A DNA stretch of 64,000 nt from Sphingomonas sp. FARSPH (GCF_003355005.1 NZ_CP029985.1:434001-498000); one strand, 5' to 3'. Numbered from the stretch's first letter, positions 1 to 13,447 are shown. Notes: generated by a model from the sequence alone, not told the origin. Translations and numbers: made by a program.

Positions 1-1153
1 AATAGCCGAACACGACGCCGATGATCGCCGAGATGGCAAAGGCGATGATGTTGATCTCCGGCACGAACAGGAAGGGCAGCCCGCCGAGCACCGAGAGCAG
101 CCCCACCGCCGCCTGCGCCAGCACCAGTCCGATGAGGCCGCCGAGCATCGACAGCGCCACCGCCTCGACGAGGAATTGCGTCAAGACCTCACTGGCGACC
201 GCGCCGATCGCGAGGCGGATGCCGATCTCGCGCGTGCGCTCGGTCACCGACACCAGCATGATGTTCATGATGCCGATGCCACCGACGATCAGGCTGATCG
301 CCGCCACCGCAGTGACGATGCGCGTCAGAAGCTGAGTCGTGCTGGAAAGCGTGTCGCTGATCTGTTTGGTGTCGAAGATGTTGAAATCGTCGTCTTTCCC
401 TGCGGTGATGTTGCGCCGTTCGCGCAGCAGGTCGGTTATCGACGCCTGCACCGTGCTCGTCGCATAGGCCTGGTCGACGCCGACCAGCATCAGGCGGATG
501 TCCTGATTGCCGGTGAAGCGGCGTTGCACCGTCTTGATCGGCATGATGACGACATCGTCCTGATCGCCGCCGAACCCCGCCTGCCCGCGCGTCGACAGCA
601 CGCCGATGACGTCACAACTGATCGATCCGATGCGGAAGCGCGTGCCGACCGCCTGCCCGCCGTGCCAGAGGTTCTGGTAAACGGTGCTGCCGATGATGCA
701 CACCGCCTTGCCCGCGCTCTGCTCCTGCGGCGTCCAGTAACGCCCCGCGGTCAGCGGCCAGGCCTGCACCTCGAAATAGGCGTTGGTGGTGCCGTTGATC
801 GTCGTCTGCCAGTTGGCGCCTTCGTAGATCGCGGTGGCGCTCGCCTGCGCCTGCGGCGCGACGGCGGTGACGCCGGCGATCTGCTGCGCGATCGCGGTGA
901 CGTCGTCGGGCTTGAACGGCGCCGGCGGCGGTCCGCCACCACCGCGCCCGAGGCCCTGGCCGGGGCGGATCTGCAGGATGTTGGTGCCCAGCGAGCTGAT
1001 GTTCTTCTGCACCTGCGCGGTCGTCGCCCGGCCAAGCGTCACCATCGTCACCACCGCGGCGACGCCGATAATGATGCCGAGCGTCGTCAGGAACGAGCGC
1101 AACTTGTGCCGCGCGATCGAGCGCAGCGCGAGGAGGAGCGTGGTGCCGAACAT
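1..1153 (-). CDS. macB: MacB-type ABC transporter permease (3' end outside window)
   Basis: Inner-membrane permease of a MacAB-type tripartite exporter. Translating the minus strand from the ATG at 1151-1153 gives a protein beginning MFGTTLLLALRSIARHKLRS, followed by a hydrophobic first membrane segment, a long periplasmic (MacB_PCD-like) stretch, and the conserved FtsX-type block with GGIGIMNIMLVSVTERTREI and IGIRLAIGA near residue 300-325. About 384 codons are visible and the frame is still open at base 1, so the C-terminal membrane segments are missing. It is last in a minus-strand set with the ATPase, MacA and a NodT outer-membrane factor. Two palindromic repeats separate it from the ATPase gene. 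The substrate (macrolide, peptide or other) cannot be read from sequence. Confidence 0.88.
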   Translation of the reverse strand, partial: MFGTTLLLALRSIARHKLRSFLTTLGIIIGVAAVVTMVTLGRATTAQVQKNISSLGTNILQIRPGQGLGRGGGGPPPAPFKPDDVTAIAQQIAGVTAVAPQAQASATAIYEGANWQTTINGTTNAYFEVQAWPLTAGRYWTPQEQSAGKAVCIIGSTVYQNLWHGGQAVGTRFRIGSISCDVIGVLSTRGQAGFGGDQDDVVIMPIKTVQRRFTGNQDIRLMLVGVDQAYATSTVQASITDLLRERRNITAGKDDDFNIFDTKQISDTLSSTTQLLTRIVTAVAAISLIVGGIGIMNIMLVSVTERTREIGIRLAIGAVASEVLTQFLVEAVALSMLGGLIGLVLAQAAVGLLSVLGGLPFLFVPEINIIAFAISAIIGVVFGY

Positions 1154-1196
1154 TTATCGCGCCTTCCGAGCCAGCACGCCGCGACACGCACTATTC

Positions 1197-1290
1197 GTCA
1201 TCCCCGCGAAGGCGGGGATCCAGACGCGCTGGCGTCTGGGATGGAGTCGCGCCGGCAGCGTCTCTGGATCCCCGCCTTCGCGGGGATGAC
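1197..1290. repeat. REP-like palindromic repeat, family A
   Basis: A perfect inverted repeat with 28-bp arms (1197-1224 and 1263-1290) beginning GTCATCCCCGCGAAGGCGGG, with a central spacer of about 38 bp. It lies in the gap between the MacB ATPase and permease genes. The same family occurs inside pccA (6021-6119). Such elements are usually non-autonomous palindromes. In RNA it would form a long hairpin that could reduce read-through to the permease or protect mRNA ends; that effect is inference. Confidence 0.9.
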
Positions 1291-1322
1291 AGGTGTGGCA
1301 CACGCGCGCGCGCCATTCACTC

Positions 1323-1416
1323 GTCATGCCGGACTGATTCCGGCATCCACGGTTCCGCAGGCGCTGCGATGGTAAGACGCATGGACGGGTGGATGCCGGA
1401 ACCAGTCCGGCATGAC
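1323..1416. repeat. REP-like palindromic repeat, family B
   Basis: Inverted repeat with 28-bp arms (1323-1350 and 1389-1416), one mismatch, beginning GTCATGCCGGACTGATTCCG. It sits 33 bp downstream of the first palindrome in the same intergenic gap and 12 bp from the stop of the ATPase gene. Its arms differ from the neighbouring family A copy, so two repeat families landed side by side. Confidence 0.88.
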
Positions 1417-1428
1417 GGCGTAAAGCCC

Positions 1429-2202
1429 TCACGCCACCGGCTCCCCGGCGCGGTGGTTCGCCTCGATCCGTTCGACCAGCCCGTCCTTGAAGTGCACCAC
1501 GGTGTGTGCGAACGCCGCCATGTCAGGCTCGTGCGTCACCATCAGCACGGTGATGCCGCTATTGGCGTTGAGGTCGGACAGCAATTCCATGATCTCCACC
1601 GAGCGTTCGCTGTCGAGGTTGCCGGTCGGTTCGTCGGCGAGCAGCACGTCGGGCTGCGTCACGATCGCACGCGCGATGGCGACGCGCTGCTGCTGGCCGC
1701 CGGAAAGCTCGGCGGGCGTATGGTCCCACCATTTGTCGAGGCCGACCTTGGCGAGCGCCGCCATCGACGCCTCGCGCCGCGCCTGCTTGTTGTCGCCGCG
1801 ATAGAGCAAGGGCAGCTCGACGTTCTCCAGCGCCGTCGTCCGCGCGAGCAGGTTGAACCCCTGGAACACGAAGCCGAGATACTTGCGGCGCAGCAGCGCG
1901 CGCTGGTCGCGGTCGAGCGCCTCGACGTGATGGCCGCGGAACAGGAACTGGCCGCCGGTCGGCACGTCGAGACAGCCGAGGATGTTCATCGTCGTCGACT
2001 TGCCCGACCCCGACGCGCCCATCACGGCGATGAAGTCGCGCGCGTGGATGTCGAGGTCGATGCCCTTCAGCGCCTGGAACGCGGTCGCGCCCTCGCCATA
2101 GGTCTTGGTGATGCCGCGCAGCCGGATCAGCGGATCGCCCGCGGCGAGCGGCGGCGGGTTACTGGCCACGCTGGCCACCGCCTGCGCCGCCACCCGCACC
2201 AC
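1429..2202 (-). CDS. MacB-type ABC transporter ATP-binding protein
   Basis: ATPase of the MacAB-type exporter. It shows Walker A GASGSGKST, the Q-loop region GFVFQGFNLLARTTALENV, the ABC signature ELSGGQQQRVAIARAI, Walker B VLLADEPTGNLDS and the switch histidine in VTHEP, all typical of the LolD/MacB/FtsE group. The 257-residue length fits an ATPase on its own polypeptide, with the permease encoded separately downstream. The listed start overlaps the end of the adaptor gene by 44 bp. An in-frame GTG a few codons in, close to the adaptor stop, is an alternative, so the first 10-15 residues are uncertain. Confidence 0.93.
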   Translation of the reverse strand: MVRVAAQAVASVASNPPPLAAGDPLIRLRGITKTYGEGATAFQALKGIDLDIHARDFIAVMGASGSGKSTTMNILGCLDVPTGGQFLFRGHHVEALDRDQRALLRRKYLGFVFQGFNLLARTTALENVELPLLYRGDNKQARREASMAALAKVGLDKWWDHTPAELSGGQQQRVAIARAIVTQPDVLLADEPTGNLDSERSVEIMELLSDLNANSGITVLMVTHEPDMAAFAHTVVHFKDGLVERIEANHRAGEPVA

Positions 2203-3568
2203 CGCTGCGCCGCCGGCTCGACCCGCCGCTGCCGCTGCCGCTATCGCCGCTCGCCAGCTGGCCGGTGATGACCTGCGCGCCGGGCTTCAGGTCACCGCTC
2301 AGCACCTCGGTCATCTGCCCGTTGGTCGCGCCGGTCGTCACCTGCACCGGCTGCGGCTGACCGTCCGCACCCTTGACGTAGACGGTCTGCGTCGCGCCGT
2401 AGCCGACGGTCGCCTGCCGCTGGTTGCCGCGCCGCATCCGCCGCATCGTCAGCGACCCCGCGATGCCGTCGCCGTCCGACGACGCGCCGCTCGCCGGTTT
2501 GAAGCGCAGCGCGGCGTTGGGGACGAGCAGCACGTTCTTCTTTTCCGACGTGATGATGTCGGCGGTCGCGGTCATGCCGGGACGCAGTTGCAGCGTCGGG
2601 TTGGCGACGGTGAGGTCGGCGGCATAGGAGACGACCTGGTTGCTGGTCGACGTCGCGCTGGTCGTCGAGGACGACGAGGTGCTCGCCGCGCTCACGGTCA
2701 GGTTGGAGCCGAGGTCGACGCGCGTGATCTGCGCAGGGAAGGTCTTGCCGGGAAAGGCATCGACGGTGAAGCTCGCCTTCTGCCCGACCTTGACGCCGCC
2801 GACGTCCGCCTCGTCGATCGCGACCTCCAGCTTCATCTTCGACAGGTCTTCGGCGATGACGAACAAAGTCGGCGTGTTGAACGAGGCCGCCACCGTCTGG
2901 CCGGGATCGACCTGGCGTGCCAGCACGACGCCGTTGACGGGGGAACGGATGATCGCGCGCTGCCGCTGCGTCTGGCTTTGCGCGAGCAACGCGCGCGAGG
3001 CGGAGACGTTCGCCTGCGCCGTCTTCAGTGCCGCCACGGCACGCTGGTAATCCGCGCGGCCGGTCTGCAATTCGGTGCCCGACGGCACGCGGCCGCCCGA
3101 CAATTTGTACACCTCTTCCAGCCGCGACAGCTGCGCGCGGCTTTCGGCGACGGTGGCCTGCGCCTGGTTCACCTGCGCGACGTTGGCGGCGATCTGCGCC
3201 TGCTGCTGCTTGATCTGGTCGTCGATCTGCTGCGGGTCGATCAAGGCGAGCGGCTGGCCGACGGCGACGCGGTCGTTGACGTCGACGACGACCTTGGTAA
3301 CGAGACCCGACAATTGCGAGCCGACGACGACCTGCGTCGTCGGCGCGAGCTTGCCCGTCGCCGAGACGCTGACCGTCAGATCGCCGCGGTCGACCGTCTG
3401 CGTCGCATAATCGGCGCCCTTCTTGCCGCCGAAGCAGCGGCTGACGAGCAGGCCGAGCAAAATGACGCCGACGACGATCAGCACCCATTTCAGGTAGCGG
3501 CGCCACGCCGGCACGGGCTTCACGCCCAGGAATTCGTCGGTCGTCTGCATTGCCGTGTCCTGGGCCAT
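2159..3568 (-). CDS. macA: MacA-like periplasmic adaptor (HlyD/RND family)
   Basis: Membrane-fusion protein linking the MacB-type pump to the outer-membrane channel. It has one N-terminal membrane anchor (WVLIVVGVILLGLLVSRC, about residues 27-45), then the barrel-sandwich half beginning GDLTVSVSATGKLAP, a coiled-coil hairpin rich in Gln and Ala (about residues 115-190), the second lipoyl half (RSPVNGVVLARQVDPGQTV) and beta-barrel domains. The C-terminus is a low-complexity Gly/Ser/Arg tail. Its ATG overlaps the stop of the upstream NodT gene (ATGA), and its 3' end overlaps the ATPase gene, which indicates translational coupling. Confidence 0.93.
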   Translation of the reverse strand: MAQDTAMQTTDEFLGVKPVPAWRRYLKWVLIVVGVILLGLLVSRCFGGKKGADYATQTVDRGDLTVSVSATGKLAPTTQVVVGSQLSGLVTKVVVDVNDRVAVGQPLALIDPQQIDDQIKQQQAQIAANVAQVNQAQATVAESRAQLSRLEEVYKLSGGRVPSGTELQTGRADYQRAVAALKTAQANVSASRALLAQSQTQRQRAIIRSPVNGVVLARQVDPGQTVAASFNTPTLFVIAEDLSKMKLEVAIDEADVGGVKVGQKASFTVDAFPGKTFPAQITRVDLGSNLTVSAASTSSSSTTSATSTSNQVVSYAADLTVANPTLQLRPGMTATADIITSEKKNVLLVPNAALRFKPASGASSDGDGIAGSLTMRRMRRGNQRQATVGYGATQTVYVKGADGQPQPVQVTTGATNGQMTEVLSGDLKPGAQVITGQLASGDSGSGSGGSSRRRSGGAGGGAGGGQRGQ

Positions 3569-5046
3569 CAGCGGGTCTCTGTTCCGGTAGGAAGGGCGGC
3601 GCCGCGCGCGGGCGCCTCCGGGGTCACGTTGGGGTCCCAGCCGCCGCCGAGCGCATTGTACAGGCCGACCAGCGCGGTCGCCTTGTCCGACTGCGCCTGC
3701 GTCAGGCCGTTCTGCGCGGACAGCAATGCCGATTCCTGCGTGTTGAGCGTGGTGAAATCGGTGAGGCCGGTGCGATACTGGCTGCGCGCGAGGATCGCGC
3801 TGTTGTTCGCAGCTTCATAGGCGATGCGGAACTGCGTCTCACGCCGGCGCGCCGCATCGAGCGCGACGATGGCGTTCTCTATGTCTTCGAGCGCGGTGAG
3901 CACGCTGCCCTTGTAGGCGGCGAAGGCGGCGTCGGTCGCCGCCTCGTTCGCGCGCACGACGCTGCGCAGCCGGCCGCCGTTGAAGATCGCCTGCGTCAGG
4001 CCGGCGAACAGGCTGCCGGTGATCGCGCTGCCCAGGCTGCCCAGCGCCGTGGCGTTGGTGTTGACGTTGCCGGTGATCGCCAGCGCGGGATAAAGCGCGG
4101 CCTTGGCGACGCCGATCTGCGCCGTCGCTGCGGCGAGCGCCCGCTCTGCGGAGCGGACATCGGGGCGGCGGCGCAGCGTGTCGGCGGGGATGCCGACGCC
4201 CACCGTCTCCGGCCCGCGCGGGATCGGGCGCGGCGCGGCAAGTTGGGTGCGGAGCGCGCCCGGCGCCTGCCCGGTCAGCACGCCGATGCGCGCGACCGCG
4301 GCGGCATATTGCTGTTCGATCTGCGGCACGGTGGCGGCGGTCTGCGCGCGCTGCGCCCGCGCCTGTTCGGCATCGACCGAGGACACGAGCCCCGCCTGCA
4401 CGCGGAAACCGGCGATTTCCAGATTGTCGTCCTGGATCGCCAGACTGGCGCGCGCATTGGCGAGCTGCGCCTGATAGGCGCGCGCAAGGATATAGTTGCT
4501 CGCCACCTCGCTCTCGACCGTCAGCAGCGCGGTGGCGTAATCGAAGCCCGCCCCCTGATATTGCGCGCGGCTCGCCTCGACGGTGCGGCGCAATTCGCCG
4601 AACAGCCCGAGCTGGTAGCTGGCGGACAGGCCGGCGGAAAAGCTGTTGCTGCCGCCGCCGCCCGTGTCGACGACGGTGCCGTCGGGCAAGGTGAACGAGC
4701 GACCGCCGCCGCGCAAATTCTCGTTGCGCTGATAGCCCGCCGATCCCGACAGGGTCGGCAGCAGACGCGCGCGGCTCTGCACCAGCGCCTCGCGTGCCTG
4801 GCGCAGCCGCGCCACCGCCTGCGCGACATCGGTGTTGGCGAGCCGCGCCTGCTCGACCAGCTGGCCGAGCACGGGGTCGTCGAAGTTCGACCACCAGCGC
4901 GTCAGATCCTCGGGCGTCTGCGCCGCGGGCACCGAATAGCCGGCGGGGACGCCAAGGTCCGTCGCGGTCTTCGGCCGATAGTCCGGCCCGACGGTACAGC
5001 CGGCCAGCGCCGCGGTCAGGAGCAGAAGGGCAGGAAAACGGGACAT
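3568..5046 (-). CDS. NodT-family outer-membrane efflux lipoprotein
   Basis: TolC/NodT-type outer-membrane factor of the exporter. The chosen start (cat at 5044-5046) gives MSRFPALLLLTAALAGCTVGP, a clear lipoprotein signal with lipobox LAGC and the family hallmark TVGPDYRP directly after the cysteine. An upstream in-frame start would bury the signal peptide. Two repeats of the outer-membrane efflux domain follow, with typical motifs such as RPDVRSAERALAAATAQIGVAKAALYP and YRTGLTDF. At 492 residues it has the usual length. It is first in the operon and its stop overlaps the macA start by the ATGA pattern. Confidence 0.95.
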   Translation of the reverse strand: MSRFPALLLLTAALAGCTVGPDYRPKTATDLGVPAGYSVPAAQTPEDLTRWWSNFDDPVLGQLVEQARLANTDVAQAVARLRQAREALVQSRARLLPTLSGSAGYQRNENLRGGGRSFTLPDGTVVDTGGGGSNSFSAGLSASYQLGLFGELRRTVEASRAQYQGAGFDYATALLTVESEVASNYILARAYQAQLANARASLAIQDDNLEIAGFRVQAGLVSSVDAEQARAQRAQTAATVPQIEQQYAAAVARIGVLTGQAPGALRTQLAAPRPIPRGPETVGVGIPADTLRRRPDVRSAERALAAATAQIGVAKAALYPALAITGNVNTNATALGSLGSAITGSLFAGLTQAIFNGGRLRSVVRANEAATDAAFAAYKGSVLTALEDIENAIVALDAARRRETQFRIAYEAANNSAILARSQYRTGLTDFTTLNTQESALLSAQNGLTQAQSDKATALVGLYNALGGGWDPNVTPEAPARGAALPTGTETR

Positions 5047-5118
5047 GGCGTGATGTGTGGCCAACACACCATCGCCCTGTCTACCCCTTTTCTGTCGCAA
5101 GATGTCGCGGACGTCATC

Positions 5119-7236
<2,118 letters not shown>

Positions 7237-7240
7237 CCTC

Positions 7241-7636
7241 TTACCTCAAATAGCGAACGAGGCCGTCTACGCGGCGTCTCAGAATTTCCGTCCGGTGTCG
7301 GGTGAGCGTGATCGAACACTCGGCTCCCAACTCACCATATCCGGTCCCGCCGGCTGCTTGGCTCGACACCATGTTGCATTCGGCATCACGATATTTCAGC
7401 CAAGCGCGCTGCGAATCGAGTAAGCCGGCTACCAAAATTGGTTTGTTCGCTTTCTCGCGCCGATTTTCGGCGTCCTCTTTCCGCAGCCCTGCAAGAGTCA
7501 GTCGCCATTGGCTCACCATTTCCGCATCGGCACGCTTCTCAACTTTGCAGAGGCACTGGCGGTAGTCCAAGCCAGACAGCCGAGCGGCTGCATCGCAATC
7601 GGATACGGCTGCCAGTGCAAATAGTGTCAAAATCAC
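7241..7636 (-). CDS. LprI-like (DUF1311-type) small protein
   Basis: Small protein of 131 residues resembling the LprI/DUF1311 family, which includes lysozyme inhibitors. It begins with a short hydrophobic stretch (MILTLFALAAVSDC) that may be a weak signal peptide, and contains the family-type segment LLDSQRAWLKYRDAECNM and later Cys residues. Its start overlaps the 3' end of bioB (ATGA-type), so it is probably co-transcribed. A related protein is encoded at 9313-9693; both share the pattern S/QRAWLxxRDAxC. Role in the cell is unknown. Confidence 0.7.
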   Translation of the reverse strand: MILTLFALAAVSDCDAAARLSGLDYRQCLCKVEKRADAEMVSQWRLTLAGLRKEDAENRREKANKPILVAGLLDSQRAWLKYRDAECNMVSSQAAGGTGYGELGAECSITLTRHRTEILRRRVDGLVRYLR

Positions 7637-8649
7637 TCCGCTGCCTCGGCCAGCCGGCAGTCCGCGGCCATCGGCGTCACGCCGAGTTTAGCGAACAACG
7701 CGGTGTCCTTGTCTTCGCCGGCGTTGCCCGCGGTGAGCAATTTGTCGCCGGTGAAGATCGAATTGGCGCCGGCCATGAAGCACAAAGCCTGCGCCGAGTC
7801 CGACATGCTCTCGCGGCCCGCGGACAGGCGCACCATGCTCGCCGGCATGGTGATGCGCGCGACGGCGACGGTGCGGACGAACTCGATCTCGTCGATCTTC
7901 GCCATCGGGGTGTCGGCGAGCATGTCGCCGAGTACGGTGCCCTTCACCGGCACCAGTGCGTTGACCGGCACGCTGCCGGGATGTTCGGGCAGCGTGGCGA
8001 GCGCATGGACGAAGCCGACGCGGTCTTCGCGCGTCTCACCCATGCCGACGATGCCGCCGCAGCAGACGTTGATCCCCGCGGTCCGCACCGCATCCAGCGT
8101 GTCGAGCCGCTCCTGAAAGCTGCGCGTGGTGATGACGTCGCCATAGCGTTCGGGCGAAGTGTCGATATTATGGTTGTAGTAATCGAGGCCGGCGTCGGCG
8201 AGCTGCTTCGCCTGATGCGGCTCCAGCATGCCGAGCGTCATGCACGTCTCCATGCCCATCGCGCGGACGCCCTCGACCATCGCGACGATCGCGCCCATGT
8301 CGCGGTCCTTGGGATTGCGCCACGCCGCGCCCATGCAGAAGCGGGTCGAGCCATTGTCCTTGGCCTGCGCCGCCGCCTGCAGCACGGCGCGCACGTCCAT
8401 CAGCTTGGTCGCCTTGACGCCGCTGTCGGCGCTGACCGACTGCGAGCAATAGCCGCAATCCTCCGGGCAGCCGCCGGTCTTGATGGACAGCAGCGTCGAC
8501 AATTGCACCTGCCCCGGCGCGTGATGCGCGCGGTGCACGGTCTGCGCCTGCCACATCAGCTCGTCGAAGGGCAGGTCGAATAGGGCTGCGATCTCTGCGC
8601 GGGTCCAGTCGTTGCGGACCGCGTTGCGCTCCGGGGACAGCGCGCTCAC
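7633..8649 (-). CDS. bioB: Biotin synthase
   Basis: Radical-SAM enzyme inserting sulfur into dethiobiotin. It shows the CxxxCxxC cluster motif in KTGGCPEDCGYCSQS (about residues 59-73), and the family segments CMGAAWRNPKDRD, LGMLEPHQAKQLADAGLDYYNHNIDTSPE and GGIVGMGETREDRV. Length 338 is normal. It lies within the propionyl-CoA carboxylase cluster and would supply the cofactor of PccA. Its start overlaps the stop of the TlpA-like gene. Confidence 0.97.
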   Translation of the reverse strand: MSALSPERNAVRNDWTRAEIAALFDLPFDELMWQAQTVHRAHHAPGQVQLSTLLSIKTGGCPEDCGYCSQSVSADSGVKATKLMDVRAVLQAAAQAKDNGSTRFCMGAAWRNPKDRDMGAIVAMVEGVRAMGMETCMTLGMLEPHQAKQLADAGLDYYNHNIDTSPERYGDVITTRSFQERLDTLDAVRTAGINVCCGGIVGMGETREDRVGFVHALATLPEHPGSVPVNALVPVKGTVLGDMLADTPMAKIDEIEFVRTVAVARITMPASMVRLSAGRESMSDSAQALCFMAGANSIFTGDKLLTAGNAGEDKDTALFAKLGVTPMAADCRLAEAAE

Positions 8650-9218
8650 TTGGCCATCGCCAGCTTCAGGCGCGCTTCCAGCGCCGGGGCCTCGGACGGC
8701 TGAAAGCCATATGCGGTGTAGATTTGCCGGCCCTGGCTGTCGAAGAGGTAGACCCTTGGGATCCCGACCTTTCCGTCGGGGATATCCTTGAGGTCGGCCG
8801 CGACAATCTGTTGATAGGCTTTGACGTCGGCGACGACATAGTCGCTATCGGCAAGCCCGCCGCGATCGAGGAAGCGAGCGATGGCCTCGGCGGGCTGCGA
8901 CGGATCGGGGTTACCGTCGCTGCGATTGACGTACAGGAAGTTGTACCGCCCCGCCAAGTCCTTGCGCATCTTGTTGAGATAGGGCGCCTCGACTATGCAG
9001 GGCGGGCACCAGCTCGCCCAGATCGAGATGAGGGTCGGCTTGCCCGGCGCGATGCGCGATCCGAGCGTGATCGGCTTTCCGCCGCGTGTCTTCAACGGCA
9101 CGCCAGCCAGGCTCGCGATCGAACGCCCCGTCGTCGCGGCGCGCTCCTGCGCGGCGGCGGGGGGGGCGATCGTGAGGGACAGGCCGAGCGACCATGCCAA
9201 CGTTGTTGCAAACCGCAT
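8646..9218 (-). CDS. TlpA-family thioredoxin-like protein, exported
   Basis: Periplasmic thiol-disulfide protein. The start at 9216-9218 gives MRFATTLAWSLGLSLTIAPP, a normal Sec signal peptide ending at AAAQ; the longer open frame starting at 9239 would put seven extra residues before it. The thioredoxin motif is ISIWASWCPPCIVEAPYLNK (CPPC). The C-terminal half has the cis-Pro region VGIPRVYLFDSQG. Length 190 fits the family. It sits between bioB and the LprI-like gene; its substrate is not evident. Confidence 0.9.
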   Translation of the reverse strand: MRFATTLAWSLGLSLTIAPPAAAQERAATTGRSIASLAGVPLKTRGGKPITLGSRIAPGKPTLISIWASWCPPCIVEAPYLNKMRKDLAGRYNFLYVNRSDGNPDPSQPAEAIARFLDRGGLADSDYVVADVKAYQQIVAADLKDIPDGKVGIPRVYLFDSQGRQIYTAYGFQPSEAPALEARLKLAMAK

Positions 9219-9312
9219 ATGCACTCCTACGCCGCCCATGGCGGAATGTCTCGAACCGAACCGGCGGCGCTGATTCCTGCCGTCCGAATGGATGCCGTGG
9301 CTGCCTGAACGC

Positions 9313-9689
9313 TCATCGTCCCCGCTGCCACATCATGTCCTTCAATTGCGCCGTCCGCTCGCGTGTCAACCGCGCGAGGCATTGGCTGCGTACCATCGGT
9401 TGCATCGATCCGCCCGCATATTCCCCGCTCTCGATGATGCATTGCGCATCGCGGAAGGCGAGCCACGCCCGCTGGCTGGCGAGCGTCGCCGCGGCATAGC
9501 CGAAGCCGCCGCCGCGGCTGGTATCGGCGGCGTCGCGGCGCTTCATCGCGGCATAGGTGCGCTGCCACTGGACGGTCATCGTCGCATCGGCGGCCTTCCA
9601 CTCGGCGCCGGCCTGCTGGTTCATCGCGGTCTGCGTCTGCGCAGCCGCGGGGCCGGCAAGTAGCAGTGCGGCGGCGAGGGCATAGCGCA

Positions 9690-9693
<4 letters not shown>
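9313..9693 (-). CDS. LprI-like (DUF1311-type) secreted protein
   Basis: A 126-residue exported protein with a signal peptide (MMRYALAAALLLAGPAAAQ) and an LprI/DUF1311-type body containing TLASQRAWLAFRDAQCIIES and a later SQCLARLT segment. It is a likely paralogue of the protein at 7241-7636. Two adjacent ATGs (9691-9693 and 9688-9690) overlap the methylmalonyl-CoA mutase stop, indicating translational coupling; either may be used. LprI proteins have been described as lysozyme inhibitors; no such role can be shown here. Confidence 0.75.
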
Positions 9694-12038
<2,345 letters not shown>

Positions 12039-12039
12039 G

Positions 12040-12822
12040 TCAGGCGCCCTTGAACACAGGGCTGCGCTTCTGCAGAAAGGCCATGCCGCCCTCCATCGCA
12101 TCCGCGGTGCCGCGCATCGCGCGCTGGTCGTCCGCCTCGCGCGCGAGCGCCGTGGCGAGATCGCTTTCGAGCGCGGCGTGCAGCCCGCGGCGGATCGTGC
12201 CGAGCGTCACCGTCGGCCCCGCCGCCAGCCGCTGCGCCAGCGCGAACGCCTCCGCCTCCAGCGCGTCGTCAGCGACGATCTTATGGATCATGCCCCAGTC
12301 GAGCGCCTTGGCGGCCGGCACACGCTCGCCGAGCAGCATCATCTCCGCGGCGCGCGCGCGGCCGATCAGCCGCGGCAGCAGCCAGCTCGCGCCGCCATCG
12401 GGGACGAGGCCGATGTTGACGAACGCCTGCAGGAAATAGCCGCTGTCGCTTGCGACGCAGAAATCGGCCGCGAGCGCAAGGCTGCAGCCGATGCCGGCGG
12501 CGGCGCCGCGCACCGCACTGACCACGGGGACGCGCGCCTCGGCGACGGCGAGGATCGCGGGGTTGTAGGAATCGGTGAGCGCCGCGTGCGTCGCGGCGCC
12601 GGGGTCGGCGGCGGATAGCGCGCCCGCACCGACATCGGCGCCCGAGCAGAAGGCGCGGCCTGCCCCCTGGATCAGCACCGCGCGCGCGCCGTCGAGGTTC
12701 GCGAGCGCCGCGGCAATGTCCTCGAACAGCGATGGCGGCGCGGCGTTGAGCCGCTCCGGGCGGTTGAGCGTCAGCACGAGCACGTCGCCGCGCCGCTCGG
12801 TCAGCAATTGGTCGACGGCCAT
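12040..12822 (-). CDS. Enoyl-CoA hydratase/isomerase family protein
   Basis: Crotonase-fold protein of 260 residues with the N-terminal LTLNRPERLNA signature, the oxyanion-hole segment GAGRAFCSGADVGAG and SAVRGAAAGIGCSLALAADF. FVNIGLVPDGGASWLLPRLIG resembles the PaaG/PaaF-like branch. Exact substrate is not determined; membership of a propionyl-CoA cluster suggests short-chain or branched acyl-CoA breakdown. Its stop is one base from the mutase start, so the two genes are tightly coupled. Confidence 0.9.
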   Translation of the reverse strand: MAVDQLLTERRGDVLVLTLNRPERLNAAPPSLFEDIAAALANLDGARAVLIQGAGRAFCSGADVGAGALSAADPGAATHAALTDSYNPAILAVAEARVPVVSAVRGAAAGIGCSLALAADFCVASDSGYFLQAFVNIGLVPDGGASWLLPRLIGRARAAEMMLLGERVPAAKALDWGMIHKIVADDALEAEAFALAQRLAAGPTVTLGTIRRGLHAALESDLATALAREADDQRAMRGTADAMEGGMAFLQKRSPVFKGA

Positions 12823-12919
12823 ATCCGCCTCTCCCTATGTCACAGCATTGCGGCCGGGATCAGGCCCGAACGCATCGTTGCGGAGGCCATGGACCGCGCG
12901 CGGCTCCGGTTCAAGAGGA

Positions 12920-13345
12920 TCAGCCGTGGTGCCCCTCGCCCGGCGCCTCCATCAACTCGACCAGCATCCCGCCCATGTCGCGCGGGTGGAGGAAGACGAT
13001 CGGCGTCCCGTGCGCGCCGATCCGGGGCTCGCCCAGCACGGTCGCGCCCTTGGCCTTGAGGTCGGCGACGGCGGCGTGGATGTCGGGCACCTCGAAACAG
13101 ACATGATGCTGCCCGCCCGCCGGGTTCTTCTTCAGGAAGCCAGCGATCGGCGAGCTGTCGTCATACGGCTCGATCAGCTCGATCTGCGTGTTGGGCGCGT
13201 CGATGAAGCACACCTTCACGCCCTGCGCGGGCAGGTCGAACGGCACGCCGATCGCCGTCGCGCCGAGCAGGGTACGGTAAGTTTCGATCGACTGGGCGAT
13301 CGACGGCGTCGCGATGCCGACGTGGTTGAGGCGGCCGAGGGTCAT
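12920..13345 (-). CDS. mce: Methylmalonyl-CoA epimerase
   Basis: Converts (S)- to (R)-methylmalonyl-CoA, the step between propionyl-CoA carboxylase and the mutase. The start at 13343-13345 gives MTLGRLNHVGIATPSI, the standard N-terminus; the longer open frame would run into a palindromic repeat. It is a glyoxalase-fold protein of 141 residues with metal-ligand segments LNHVGIA, QIELIEP, HHVCFEVPDI and GGMLVELME. A 97-bp gap separates it from the hydratase gene and a palindrome lies directly upstream. Confidence 0.95.
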   Translation of the reverse strand: MTLGRLNHVGIATPSIAQSIETYRTLLGATAIGVPFDLPAQGVKVCFIDAPNTQIELIEPYDDSSPIAGFLKKNPAGGQHHVCFEVPDIHAAVADLKAKGATVLGEPRIGAHGTPIVFLHPRDMGGMLVELMEAPGEGHHG

Positions 13346-13359
13346 GCGGATACTCCCTT

Positions 13360-13436
13360 CGTCATTGCGAGCGTAGCGAAGCAATCCAGGGCGTCCTGTT
13401 CCGGCTTTGGATTGCCGCGCTGCGCTCGCAATGACG
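13360..13436. repeat. REP-like palindrome (family D), left of the GIY-YIG gene
   Basis: Inverted repeat with 29-bp arms (13360-13388 and 13408-13436; three mismatches) starting CGTCATTGCGAGCGTAGCGA. It lies between mce and the stop of the GIY-YIG gene. A second, perfect copy lies at 13763-13839 on the other side of that gene. Confidence 0.9.
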
Positions 13437-13447
13437 GTGTGGACTTA

